DNA from: Clostridium gelidum
GTDB taxonomy: Bacteria > Bacillota > Clostridia > Clostridiales > Clostridiaceae
DNA: 64,000 bases
Direction: 5' to 3'
Assembly: GCF_019977655.1 (NCBI RefSeq)
Contig: NZ_AP024849.1
Coordinates: 3,939,001-4,003,000, forward strand
Part shown: in pieces, positions 28,491-38,034 of the stretch
How the letters are laid out: every line of letters starts with the position of its first letter
Numbering within the stretch: the stretch's first letter is position 1
Position numbers and translations under genes: made by a program
The notes under the pieces: model-generated
Seen by the model: the letters and a program-made list of their open reading frames with translations, nothing else
Databases searched by the model: none
What the model was told of the DNA's origin: nothing

Positions 28491-30197
28491 CTAATCCTGC
28501 GTAGTTAAAATCCAAGAAGAATTCATACAGCACAATCTAAAAATAAACCACCAAGTGAAAATTGAAAATGTAGTATTAAAATCACTATCATCAAGCAACC
28601 CATGTGCTAAATTATTTCTTATATTCAATCCATACTTAGATGTAAAAATTGCTTTCAAATAAAAAATCAAATCAGATTCCAAACAATCTTTTAAATATGG
28701 TGACTCAAGAATTAAATTTAATGTCTTAACTTCTTCTATACCCTCATCATTATTTTTATAATCTATATCTCCACATTCTTTTGCTAATTTTCTTATTGCA
28801 TTCTCTACTTGTGGAACAAGAATATTTAATGATGTTAGGAAATCATAATTAAACCCAGCTAAAATACCTTTTGTGAAAGCTTTAACTCGTTCTTGAGGAA
28901 TAAATATATTATTTTGAGTTATCTTTAATATTACATTTTCATTAATATCATGTTTTTTCAATATTTCATTTAGCATCGGATTGATATAAACCTGAGAATA
29001 AAAATTGCATTCAATAATTATCTCATGTTCTATATAACTATTAATATCTTCTTCTTTAGTGTTATTTAACAACGATGGCAACTTAAATAAAAGTTTTCCT
29101 TCTTTATTTACATATGCAGGTGGCATTAAACCATATGTAATATCATTTTTCAAATTATCTGTAATCCTCTTTCTCAATTTTTCTTTATCAGATAATTGTA
29201 TTCCAAATACTAAATATTTAATTGACGATTTTATATTTTCACCTTCTAAATAGCTAAGAATTTTTTTTACTTCTTCTGTAAAATCAATACGTTCTTCTAA
29301 CTTATGCATAGATTCTATAGATTTTTTTTGAATTGGCTCAATTTCTTTAATTAAATTTATTCTTTCCATTTCTGTATTAGGTATTTTTTTTAAAATTTTA
29401 ACTGCTTCTTTAATATTATGAATGTATTGAAAACTATTTTCAGAATTTCTAGCCTCTTTAATATATAAATCTCCTTTTCTTCTTCTTATATCAACTAGGT
29501 CATTATTATCCGATAGTTTATTTAAATTCATTTTATATTTGTTGCAATATAATTTTTCAGCCACTTCTAGGTAAACATCATATATATTGAAATTTAAATC
29601 GATTTTTTTATTGTTTATCTTAGAATTGCATAATTCTATAAGTATATCATCTTGTAACTTTTCGTCTACAAACATTTTTATAAGATAAAGAGATTTAGCA
29701 GTCGTATCTTGAGGATTACTCCAGAAGAATTTTTTAACCAAATCTAGTATTTTTTTTAATTCCTCTGATTCCTTTTTCATTGATTTGGCAATATTGAATG
29801 CTCTTATTAAAGAATGAAAAACTATGTCTTGAGTGATTCCTGTTTCAGCCGTTATATTTAAATACCCATTATAAGCCTTTTCTCCATATTGGTAATCTTT
29901 TGATATTATCCATATTAAATCACAAATTTTAGCATTCATATACATATTCTTTATTATACCAACCACTGTGATAAAATTTTCAATATCGTTCTTACTAATT
30001 ATTCTGCTTATATCTCTATATGGAGTAACTGTATATAAATATGGCATAGTATAAGTATCTAGATTTTTAAGTATAAGTAATAATCTATGTTCTTCATCTA
30101 AAAGCTTCTCTGTTAGAAATTTAAGATTTAGTGTATTGATATCATAAGAGTTGTTTAATTCACACTCTATCTGCAATATAAATTCATTAGATAGCAC
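28491..30197 (-). CDS. DUF4209-domain protein
   Basis: A 568-residue mostly helical protein. The GTG start at 30197 is chosen because GGAGGAGG precedes it by 5 bases; a longer frame from ATG 30227 would place that site inside the coding region. The C-terminus contains IRNNLAHGLLDDSDFNTT (about residues 525-545), the RNxxAHG signature of DUF4209, which also resembles the R-x4-6-H of HEPN ribonucleases. The N-terminal two thirds are helical repeats. DUF4209 proteins are found in bacterial accessory islands. An RNase role is inference. No obvious toxin partner is adjacent. Confidence 0.75.
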   Translation of the reverse strand: MLSNEFILQIECELNNSYDINTLNLKFLTEKLLDEEHRLLLILKNLDTYTMPYLYTVTPYRDISRIISKNDIENFITVVGIIKNMYMNAKICDLIWIISKDYQYGEKAYNGYLNITAETGITQDIVFHSLIRAFNIAKSMKKESEELKKILDLVKKFFWSNPQDTTAKSLYLIKMFVDEKLQDDILIELCNSKINNKKIDLNFNIYDVYLEVAEKLYCNKYKMNLNKLSDNNDLVDIRRRKGDLYIKEARNSENSFQYIHNIKEAVKILKKIPNTEMERINLIKEIEPIQKKSIESMHKLEERIDFTEEVKKILSYLEGENIKSSIKYLVFGIQLSDKEKLRKRITDNLKNDITYGLMPPAYVNKEGKLLFKLPSLLNNTKEEDINSYIEHEIIIECNFYSQVYINPMLNEILKKHDINENVILKITQNNIFIPQERVKAFTKGILAGFNYDFLTSLNILVPQVENAIRKLAKECGDIDYKNNDEGIEEVKTLNLILESPYLKDCLESDLIFYLKAIFTSKYGLNIRNNLAHGLLDDSDFNTTFSIFTWWFIFRLCCMNSSWILTTQD

Positions 30198-30308
30198 TAG
30201 TACCTCCTCCTTATAATTTAAGGCCATTGTTAACCAAACATAACATTAATATATGTTAATATATACTTTGAATTTATATAGTAACTTATATTAATTTCTT
30301 TATTTTAT

Positions 30309-30334
30309 AAAAAAGAAGAGGTATTCCCCTTCTT
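30309..30334 (-). terminator. Terminator after the HExxH gene
   Basis: AAGAAGGGG pairs with CCTCTTCTT (minus strand) around a short loop, followed by TTTTTTA. Confidence 0.75.
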
Positions 30335-30356
30335 TCTATTTATTACGAAAATTAAA

Positions 30357-30857
30357 TTAGACTTTTATTACATTATTAAAATTCATATTTATTATACTTC
30401 TATAAAAATAATGTCCATTTCTTCTTGCATTATACTCTGACCAAAGCTGAAATGGTCTAAAATCTATGCTATTGTCAATTTCTCTTATATTATTATATTT
30501 ATCTTTATTAAACGAATAAAAATCATGTATGTGTGTTAGTTCATGTATGATTGTGCTTATAAATTGACAATCGCTTTTTGGATTCTCTATAGTATGTAAA
30601 GAAATTAATATATATGGAACATCTTCAATGTGTGCTGGCAACACTACCGACCCATTTAGATTTTTTGAAAATTCTTTTGCTAAAATCATCTCTTTTTTCT
30701 CTTTATCATCTACAGCTAGTTCTAGTTTACGGGTATATATATCTTTTACAAATTCTATTTTAAATTCTATAGGTTTAATTTTAGTTTCATAATAAAATAA
30801 TTGAATTACTCCATTTATTAAATTTTTTATTGGCTCTGAAAGCCCTTGATTTGCCAT
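30357..30857 (-). CDS. Hypothetical protein with HExxH zinc-peptidase motif
   Basis: A 166-residue cytoplasmic protein (no signal peptide). FISTIIHELTHIHDFYSFNK (about 108-128) holds a canonical HExxH; a later E (LWSEYNARRNGHYF, about 145) could be the third zinc ligand. It is much shorter than most metallopeptidases. The ribosome site GAGAGG is 7 bases before ATG. It is 12 bases downstream of the 155-residue gene, and the 115-residue gene lies just before that, so the three appear to form one operon. Proteolysis as part of an effector or maturation pair is possible (inference). Confidence 0.65.
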   Translation of the reverse strand: MANQGLSEPIKNLINGVIQLFYYETKIKPIEFKIEFVKDIYTRKLELAVDDKEKKEMILAKEFSKNLNGSVVLPAHIEDVPYILISLHTIENPKSDCQFISTIIHELTHIHDFYSFNKDKYNNIREIDNSIDFRPFQLWSEYNARRNGHYFYRSIINMNFNNVIKV

Positions 30858-30869
30858 ATTAAAGCCTCT

Positions 30870-31337
30870 CTAATCAATTATTTCTATTGGTATACATCTA
30901 CTAAACTGTAGGTCTCTTAAATTTCCTCCAATCAAATCATCTATTTTTACCTTTGCTTTAAGTTTGGATATATCTGTTCTATTACTGAAATTTTCATTTT
31001 TAGCCTGTTCAATACTCTTACAAAAGAAAAAACCTTGTTCCGTGTGACATTTTAATTCTTCATTAACAATATATTCAATATGATTGTTATTCCAAAAACT
31101 AAAATATTTATCATTAATTCTTTCAACAACCTTATATACAATTAAGTCAATATTATTATATGAGAGCCTTTCTTTTATAACCTCATTAACCTCCTTTTCC
31201 CAAAATACATCTATTATCTTAGTTTCTTTTACTACAAAGTAATAATTCTGGTAAGAGCCTCTACATTTATGTTGCAAATTCTTCTTATATATTTTGTACT
31301 CACAATTTTCTATATATTTTAAAATTCCCGTATTCAA
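30870..31337 (-). CDS. Hypothetical 155-residue protein (TTG start)
   Basis: The start codon is TTG at 31337, 7 bases after AAGGAG. The protein is mixed alpha/beta with the pattern YKVVERINDKYFSFW...GFFFCKSIEQAKNENF...KVKIDDLIGG...RCIPIEII. This general layout (a G-[FL]-[HF]-x-[CF]-K-S-x-E-x-A segment followed by strands ending in R-C...I-E-I-I) is seen in small phage-type proteins of unknown function. No catalytic motif is evident. It is middle gene of a presumed three-gene operon. Confidence 0.55.
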   Translation of the reverse strand: MNTGILKYIENCEYKIYKKNLQHKCRGSYQNYYFVVKETKIIDVFWEKEVNEVIKERLSYNNIDLIVYKVVERINDKYFSFWNNNHIEYIVNEELKCHTEQGFFFCKSIEQAKNENFSNRTDISKLKAKVKIDDLIGGNLRDLQFSRCIPIEIID

Positions 31338-31363
31338 AAATACTCTCCTTTTATTAAATTCAC

Positions 31364-31711
31364 CTATATATTGTAATCTTTCTTAAAACTACTTATCATA
31401 GAATCTATTTCTAAACATATTCCGTGCATATTGTCTAAAACGGCTCTTAATTCTGCTTTATTGCATTCTGAAAATCCATCATCGTTAAATTGAGTAATGC
31501 CTGTATAAAACAATAAACTCTTGCCAGTCGATATACTAGTCATATGCTCCAATTTTCTTTCTAAATGTTTTATTTCTGAATAATTTTCATTTTCTAAAAT
31601 TGCCTTCCATTGTTCATTTGCATAATCAATAGCTTCTAATATTTTTCCCCTATTATCTCCTTTTATTATTTCTGCTAATAAATACATACTCATTTCCATC
31701 AATCCCTTCAT
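31364..31711 (-). CDS. Hypothetical 115-residue helical protein
   Basis: Not recognised. The sequence is mostly helical and acidic with no membrane segment. The start is uncertain: ATGs at 31711, 31699 and 31693 are close together and the upstream ribosome site (GAAGGGA) best fits the second or third. It ends 26 bases before the TTG start of the next gene, so it leads the three-gene group 31711 to 30357. Confidence 0.55.
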   Translation of the reverse strand: MKGLMEMSMYLLAEIIKGDNRGKILEAIDYANEQWKAILENENYSEIKHLERKLEHMTSISTGKSLLFYTGITQFNDDGFSECNKAELRAVLDNMHGICLEIDSMISSFKKDYNI

Positions 31712-31892
31712 ATTTATAAATATTTTGACATCTCTTATTACTCCATATTATACCATATTCATACATAATAAATAAGCAATTGATATACAATTAGTTAAAT
31801 ATTCCCTATAGACACTATCCTAACTTCAAAGAAAAAAAATGCTAATTCACTCTTTTTGATACAATAAAATATCAATTTTATTGCATAGTTTC

Positions 31893-32075
31893 TTAATCAA
31901 TAATATATATTTCAAAAACTTTTCCAGCTCCCTTGTTTAGTGTCTTAACATTGATTCTGTAAGTTATCCAATCTTGAGTTATTTCAAAGCATGCAACATC
32001 ACTAATCCAAATAAAAGTAGGTAACTCCACAACAGTTGCAGAATTACCTAACATTATATACTCAATAACATTCAT
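31893..32075 (-). CDS. Hypothetical 60-residue protein overlapping the McrC-like gene end
   Basis: A short beta-rich frame (ELPTFIWISDVACFEITQDW is its core) that overlaps the stop of the McrC-like gene by 14 bases. The overlap suggests translational coupling, but the ribosome site is weak. No family is recognised. It might be a third component of the McrBC-like operon or a spurious ORF. Confidence 0.4.
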   Translation of the reverse strand: MNVIEYIMLGNSATVVELPTFIWISDVACFEITQDWITYRINVKTLNKGAGKVFEIYIID

Positions 32076-34527
32076 TTATGTTTATTTTTAATTCAATATC
32101 CACATCGTACATTTTACTTAAAGTTTCCATTACTGCTACCAAATCATTAATATCTTTAGTCTGTTCAAAAAATAGATTTGTAGATGGTATTACATCCGGA
32201 TAAGTATATTTCAATATGTCAGTAGATATTATATTTATGTCTAACATTTTATCTATATCTACATACTCAATAAACACTAAATAACATAAAAGTACATGTA
32301 ATGCCTCACCATATGTTGAAACTTTGAAGTTAAGCTTATTAACACATATATTCTCTATATGAGTTCCTACTATTAGCATTAACTTTCTTATCTCACTAAC
32401 TGATATAAATTCTTTGTTGTTGATATTATCTTGATAACACTCATCTAAATCTATTGTTTTGAATATACTATAAAATTCTCCTTCTTGTAACAGAAATTCC
32501 AATGCTATACCTAGTTCTACTAATATTTTAGATACCCGATTAAATGAAGTATTAACGCAATAACTTATATCATAATTGTATCCTGTTTCTTTTATAGGAT
32601 ATAAACTTTTATATTTTTTATTACACGCACACCATTCTACACTATTCATAAATCTAACTGTTTTCTCTCTATCTTTTCTATAGGTATATTCAAGTAATTT
32701 TACAGGCAAATGATTTACAGAAGATACTTTTATAGTATATACTCTATCGAGAAGTACACTAGTTAACTTATACGACGATGCATACTTCCCCCATTTAAAC
32801 CAGTAATTATTATTATCTACTCGATATACAGTATTATCAAATAAACCAGCCTCAATTTTAGTTGGAATATTGAATGTTTTTATATTTCCATCCTCATTAT
32901 ACTCTACACTTTTCTTTGGTATTCTATGCACTTCATCATTAACTTTATAAGTATTTACAAAATCCAAGTTCTCTTGTTCTGTGTATTCCTGTCTATCGTC
33001 TACATATTCTATAACATTTAATTGATAATCTAGCATACTAGCTAGTACTGTATCATTAAATAAATCGTCTGTTAGTATATGATACTTTTTGTCAAATACA
33101 GGCATATCTTTTAGATCATCTTTTCTAAATGGAAATACAAGATAGCAGTCACTGACTACTGGCAAATTAAACTCTGTTATATTGCTATTATTATACCTTA
33201 CTGCATTTGCATATCTAACCATCTGTCCTATATATTTATCATAAAAGCCAGAGTATTTATATTTAGCATCTATAATAAAACTACCTAATAATTTATTATT
33301 ATTCTCGCTAGATACTATAATATCTAAGTAAGATTCTTTTCCGCATATTGGGTTAAGATCTAAATTTATATCAGATAAATCTCTATTAAACGGAAAGTAT
33401 ACGTTAATAGTATCATTATCAGAAACATACCTATACAATAAACCATTTACACTCTTCCTACATTCTGACTTTTGCTTTAACTGACTGCCTATTATCTCTG
33501 CTACTTTCTGAAATAAAGATATTTCATATAACTTATTCATATAATTAATACTATCTAGGCTTTCCTCTTCTAAATATTTAGAAAAATCCGCCAATAAGTC
33601 TGACTTATTATAAACGTCTCTGTATATTTTGTAAATAAACCTATATTCCTTATTTGTAAGTGCCCTCTTAGGTAGAGATATTTGGTAATTAACTGCTATA
33701 GCACTGAAATTCTTTTTAATCTTTTGAAGTAGATTAAGTGTATCTGCATAAGTAATACTGCTTACTGTATTATTCTCCTGCCTATTCAATTTTGATAAAT
33801 TCTTGATACATTTATCTATCAACAAGATAAATGTATAGAACATATAATGTAAATATTGTACTTCAGGTGTATTATACTCTATATAATTCTTTTCGTGCCA
33901 TTGCACGTCTGGATTCCGCTCTCTAAATATATCATTATATATGTCACTCTTAATCGAGTTTGATTCTACATACTCATTAGAATATATATTAGATACAGTA
34001 TTTTTAAATATTTTGCTTGATGTTATATAACTATAATATTTTAATATTTTATCATAGTTCTTTATAAATATATTTGCTATATTCTCATAATTTGTTTTTT
34101 CATATTCATCAAATCCATACATGGAATATAGAAGATATTTTCTAATATAACTAACACCAAAGTTATTTTCAACTGTTCTTGTTAAATTATATATCTCATT
34201 TTTCCATTCACCTAAATATTCCTTGGCTTCGGTAGATAAAAATTTTGCTTCTACATCTAACTTTATTATTATATTTTCCAATTCTACCTTGCAACTAAAT
34301 GCATAGCTACCAATTAAATTTCCTGCTCCTCCATGTTGATTATTAAATTCTGATAGATTATTAAATTTATCGGTATAGTCATAGTCATCTAAATAAACCT
34401 TTATAGTTGAATTTTCACTTATAGGTTCCAAAAGTATTATTGTTTTAGTTAGCCCTGTTCTACTCTTTTCTATCAAACACTTTGTATTATTATTGTGTTC
34501 ATCAACATAAATTTTTACATTACTCAT
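32062..34527 (-). CDS. McrC-like restriction nuclease subunit (DUF2357 plus PD-(D/E)XK)
   Basis: An 821-residue protein. Residues about 60-340 are a helical region of the DUF2357 type. Residues about 370-460 hold a nuclease-like core: YLDIIVSSENNNKLLGSFIIDAKYKYSGF places D...D-A-K as in PD-(D/E)XK enzymes. The C-terminal 300 residues are unrecognised. It is 3 bases downstream of a McrB-like AAA+ gene, so the two are co-translated. By analogy with McrBC, the motor would recognise modified or foreign DNA and this subunit would cut it. Target specificity cannot be read from sequence. Confidence 0.75.
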   Translation of the reverse strand: MSNVKIYVDEHNNNTKCLIEKSRTGLTKTIILLEPISENSTIKVYLDDYDYTDKFNNLSEFNNQHGGAGNLIGSYAFSCKVELENIIIKLDVEAKFLSTEAKEYLGEWKNEIYNLTRTVENNFGVSYIRKYLLYSMYGFDEYEKTNYENIANIFIKNYDKILKYYSYITSSKIFKNTVSNIYSNEYVESNSIKSDIYNDIFRERNPDVQWHEKNYIEYNTPEVQYLHYMFYTFILLIDKCIKNLSKLNRQENNTVSSITYADTLNLLQKIKKNFSAIAVNYQISLPKRALTNKEYRFIYKIYRDVYNKSDLLADFSKYLEEESLDSINYMNKLYEISLFQKVAEIIGSQLKQKSECRKSVNGLLYRYVSDNDTINVYFPFNRDLSDINLDLNPICGKESYLDIIVSSENNNKLLGSFIIDAKYKYSGFYDKYIGQMVRYANAVRYNNSNITEFNLPVVSDCYLVFPFRKDDLKDMPVFDKKYHILTDDLFNDTVLASMLDYQLNVIEYVDDRQEYTEQENLDFVNTYKVNDEVHRIPKKSVEYNEDGNIKTFNIPTKIEAGLFDNTVYRVDNNNYWFKWGKYASSYKLTSVLLDRVYTIKVSSVNHLPVKLLEYTYRKDREKTVRFMNSVEWCACNKKYKSLYPIKETGYNYDISYCVNTSFNRVSKILVELGIALEFLLQEGEFYSIFKTIDLDECYQDNINNKEFISVSEIRKLMLIVGTHIENICVNKLNFKVSTYGEALHVLLCYLVFIEYVDIDKMLDINIISTDILKYTYPDVIPSTNLFFEQTKDINDLVAVMETLSKMYDVDIELKININECY

Positions 34528-34530
34528 AGG

Positions 34531-36141
34531 CTAATCCAATGTTCTTAATATTTCATTAAGTTTAGCCAAACTCTTATCAAGTTTGCATAAATCAGAGTTA
34601 CATACATTACTCCACTTTTCAACTAAAACATTATTATCATTAGCTGATAACTTAGAGAATACCTTTTGACATAATAATAAATCTATTCCATTTTCCAGAA
34701 ATTCTGTACCGCCATCTATTTTTTCTACAGAATTAATATATTTAAGAGAAGTAATAATAACACGTGGAGATATTAAAAACTTTTCTATATCTGAATAATC
34801 TTTATTTCTAATCTCTAGTTCAGATATTGTCTCTAATGTCGCTTCGTTTAATTTTTTAGCTATTTCAATAAACCAACTTTGATACTTTCCTAGTTCAATA
34901 CCTTTTGTAGCTACCTTTATTATTTCGACTAAGTTAGGTCTTTGCAATGCAACTTTATTCGCCCTATCAAGAACTCTTCCACTAACAGTATTACCACTTT
35001 CATCTTCATTTATAGTACCTATAAATTTAATATTTCTAAGTGAATACCTACTCTTATATTTCTGACAGAACTGCTTAGACATAGCTTCTAACTTTTTCAC
35101 TATCTGAGGTGGTATCCCACCTTCCTCACTATTTATAAGGTCATCTATTGCTGATTTTATCTCTTCTGTATCATCGTATAATACTAAGTAATCATCCGAT
35201 TCCATTTTGCTTATAAACTCGCAGAACCAATTTTCAACCGGTGCTAAATTCATTTCATCAAAAATCACATAGTATGTCTTATGTTGGTTATCCTCTTCGT
35301 TAGCTTCATGTACCAAATTAATAAACCCATTCTTGTCTGGTTTGTATACATTCCTAGTACTACTATAAAAGCCATACAATATGGACGGCTCTGTAAATAA
35401 TGGTGTAATTGGTATAATTTTATACCTTGAGCTATCATCACCTGTCATATATTTTACATAAGCTTTTGCCAATGCTGACTTTCCTGTTCCAGAGTACCCA
35501 GCTAATATTGTCAAGTAGTTAGAATCTGTACAAGAATGTAGATTTATTAAATCATTGTTTGTGTACCACAAACCTTCATTAGCTAAGTAGTTTTTGAAGT
35601 TAGTTAGATTAAATTTGACAGGCTTAACTGAACACTTTGTTAATACCTCTTGATAATTATCACTAAAAGCAACCTTAGCTAATTTTGTTGGAATTGCTAA
35701 AAATTCTATATTCGTGTCTACTTTAAGTAAAATTATTGGTACTTTAACTTTAAATGTATAAGTTTCTATGTTACAACGACGACGTCTTACATATATAATA
35801 TCATCTTCTAAATGCACCGAAGCTTCATAATGATTATCATTATAAAATAGTATATAATTGTCATCATCTTTAGCGGTACAATTATCTAATTTATATGCCG
35901 TACATTTATTGGTTGCATCACATTCAAATATATACCAACTATCGTTTACTCGATTTTCACAATATCGTCTGAATGCTGCTTTAACTATTTCTTTCTCACT
36001 GTTTGTAAGTTCTTCTTGTTTTATTAACTCTAATTGATGAAATGCAGAACGTGGTATATTAACTGTATCGCATCCATTTACTGTAATGTTATTATCAATG
36101 TAATGAATCAAAAAATACTTAGGATAATTTATTTTTATCAC
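34531..36141 (-). CDS. McrB-like AAA+ NTPase
   Basis: A 536-residue protein with an unrecognised N-terminal domain (about 1-200, probably DNA or modified-base recognition). The AAA+ motor contains ILAGYSGTGKSALAKAY (Walker A, about 215-232), YYVIFDEMNLAPVENWF (Walker B, about 290-306) and IKFIGTINEDESGNTVS (sensor region, about 375-392). DEMN matches McrB; the downstream N-x-x-D is altered. The start appears to be GTG at 36141, directly abutting AAGGGA, an unusual spacing, so the true start is uncertain. It forms an operon with the McrC-like gene. Confidence 0.78.
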   Translation of the reverse strand: MIKINYPKYFLIHYIDNNITVNGCDTVNIPRSAFHQLELIKQEELTNSEKEIVKAAFRRYCENRVNDSWYIFECDATNKCTAYKLDNCTAKDDDNYILFYNDNHYEASVHLEDDIIYVRRRRCNIETYTFKVKVPIILLKVDTNIEFLAIPTKLAKVAFSDNYQEVLTKCSVKPVKFNLTNFKNYLANEGLWYTNNDLINLHSCTDSNYLTILAGYSGTGKSALAKAYVKYMTGDDSSRYKIIPITPLFTEPSILYGFYSSTRNVYKPDKNGFINLVHEANEEDNQHKTYYVIFDEMNLAPVENWFCEFISKMESDDYLVLYDDTEEIKSAIDDLINSEEGGIPPQIVKKLEAMSKQFCQKYKSRYSLRNIKFIGTINEDESGNTVSGRVLDRANKVALQRPNLVEIIKVATKGIELGKYQSWFIEIAKKLNEATLETISELEIRNKDYSDIEKFLISPRVIITSLKYINSVEKIDGGTEFLENGIDLLLCQKVFSKLSANDNNVLVEKWSNVCNSDLCKLDKSLAKLNEILRTLD

Positions 36142-36969
36142 TCCCTTAAATTATTAATACTAAATAATCTAGAACTTAATTACTTAAACTAATCTTTGAT
36201 TTGTGCAATAATATATATTTGTAGTAATTGAATTATTTACTCATCAAATGTATTATATCTAATTAATTGTAATAACATACTTAGTAAAATAATATATATA
36301 CATAATTATATTTCTCAACACTTTCCCTTTTTCTAATACATGGTAATATGTATTACATATTATTACTTTCAATTAACACTCTGTATTACTATTATATTTT
36401 CCTTGGAGTTATTCCATTTCTTACATATATATTTAACAATATTATATCTATTATTTTTAGCTACATTTTTATTTAATCCTAACCATAAATTAATATTTAT
36501 TTAACCTAACATCTTAGCAAATGCCATGATATTAGGTTAATACTCACAATCTTTAAGTTTCTTATACTGTATAATAAACCAAATTTTACAGTATATACTC
36601 TATCGTTTCGATGTAAAAACACTCCCCCACCCATGCCATAATGACATCTAGCCTTTCTTCGAATATACGTTCGCTTCGAGTATGTAAAATACGCCCCCTA
36701 CACCACTACAAAGCAATTAGGTATTATAACATCTATAGCATCATCACTTGCATATCATGCTATAAAGCCACTTTGAAGCTATCTTATAAAGACAATTATT
36801 CACATATAAACTCTTTATAAATACAAAAAAGAAGATACCTATATACCTTCCTCTTCAAAAACTCTACTATTATATATAGTGCTATTAAATAAACTATTCC
36901 TTCAATTCAATAAACTATTCTATTAATGTAATTAAAATCTATTTCTATTATCAATATAATTCAATCTAT
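36142..36969. other. Non-coding 0.8-kb gap with inverted and direct repeats
   Basis: No credible gene. TATACTGTA (36563-36571) and TACAGTATA (36587-36595) form a perfect inverted repeat with a 15-base spacer. Two related GC-richer blocks, 36603-36632 and 36671-36704, share TCG-YTTCGA, TGTAAAA and CxCCCCCxxCxCC in the same order. TATAGCAT and ATGCTATA near 36736-36763 form another inverted repeat. These contrast with the surrounding AT-rich spacer. Confidence 0.5.
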
Positions 36970-36998
36970 AAGAAAAGAAGGCTATTTCTAACCTTCTA
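36970..36998 (-). terminator. Terminator overlapping the resolvase stop
   Basis: On the minus strand AGAAGG pairs with CCTTCT around ttagaaata and runs into TTTTCTT. The stem starts within the stop codon of the recombinase gene. Confidence 0.65.
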
Positions 36999-37604
36999 AT
37001 TATCTTCATATTGTTTAACTAACTTATAGAATGTAGTTCTCTTTAAGTCTAATGTTTCCATTGCTTTAGTTGCATTTATCTCTTTCGCTTTCCAACTATT
37101 ATATACTTCTTTAAAGTTTACAGGATATTCTGCTGATGGTCTACCAATACCCTTTCCATAATTCCTATCTTTTAATGCTTCAATACCTTCTCTTTGTCTT
37201 ATCTTGATCTTCTGTCTCTCTTTTTCTGCCATGTATGAAAGTAATTCAAACACTATATTACTAATTAAGTTCTTTTCCAAATCGCTCTTACCTTGAGTAT
37301 TTAATATTTCAGTATCTATAACAACAATGTTTATTCCAATCTTAATTAGTTCTTGCCACTCTTCTTTTATCATATTCATATCTCTGCCAAGTCTATCAAG
37401 TTCTTTTATTACAAGAGTGTCTCCACTTCTTAATAATTCATTCTTTAAGATTTGATATCCTTCTCTATTAAAATCTTTACCACTGGCTTTATCACATTTA
37501 ATATTCTTTTCTTCAACACCATATTCTTTTAATGCAATTAATTGTCTATCTAAATTTTGTTCCTTTGAACTAACTCTTGCATAACCATAAACTTTATTTT
37601 CCAT
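36996..37604 (-). CDS. Small serine recombinase (resolvase/invertase family)
   Basis: A 202-residue protein. The start at 37604 (MENKVYGYAR) has AGAGG 9 bases upstream. The catalytic domain (about 1-140) includes YGYARVSSKEQNLDRQ with the nucleophilic serine, KELDRLGRDMNMI and the EKERQKIKIRQREGIEAL helix. The C-terminal helix-turn-helix (about 165-198, INATKAMETLDLKRTTFYKL) binds DNA. Length fits Tn3-type resolvases and DNA invertases, not large integrases. Repeated sites lie just upstream (37664-37857). It probably resolves dimers or mobilised the accessory island (inference). Confidence 0.92.
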   Translation of the reverse strand: MENKVYGYARVSSKEQNLDRQLIALKEYGVEEKNIKCDKASGKDFNREGYQILKNELLRSGDTLVIKELDRLGRDMNMIKEEWQELIKIGINIVVIDTEILNTQGKSDLEKNLISNIVFELLSYMAEKERQKIKIRQREGIEALKDRNYGKGIGRPSAEYPVNFKEVYNSWKAKEINATKAMETLDLKRTTFYKLVKQYEDN

Positions 37605-37663
37605 ATCCATCAACCTCTCATTAATTTAATTCATCTACCTTATATATCCATTATATCATTTAT

Positions 37664-37857
37664 GTTCGTAAAGGTCAATTTATTTTTATGAATTGTTTTA
37701 CGAATACTTTTCTTTATTTTTTTACATTCTGAATAAATCATGCAAAAAGTGTTCGTAAAGGTTGATAGATACTTTTCACCAAATTTCTGTTCGCAAAGTA
37801 CTTTTCTTTTACTATTTTATGCTATTTATGAATAGTGTTTGTACTGTTCTTAAAGGT
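37664..37857. repeat. GTTCGTAAAGGT repeat cluster upstream of the recombinase
   Basis: Four direct copies of GTTCGTAAAGGT or close variants occur at 37664, 37751, 37789 (GTTCGCAAAGTA) and 37846 (GTTCTTAAAGGT). An inverted copy TTTTACGAATACTTTTC occurs at 37696, and two extra ACTTTTC boxes follow copies. Position and spacing suggest a res-like recombination site or recombinase operator. Confidence 0.55.
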
Positions 37858-38034
37858 ACACCTTTTTGAATTGAAACTATTTTGATATTATTAATTAATT
37901 TTAGAATATATATTGTCTTGTAGAGTTATCATTTTCATAGCTTTAAAAATCTGGTGATAAAAAAAGAAATACCTTACTTTCGATACTTCTTAGATTACTA
38001 AATTATAGAAAATTATGCATTACTTTGGCTATGC

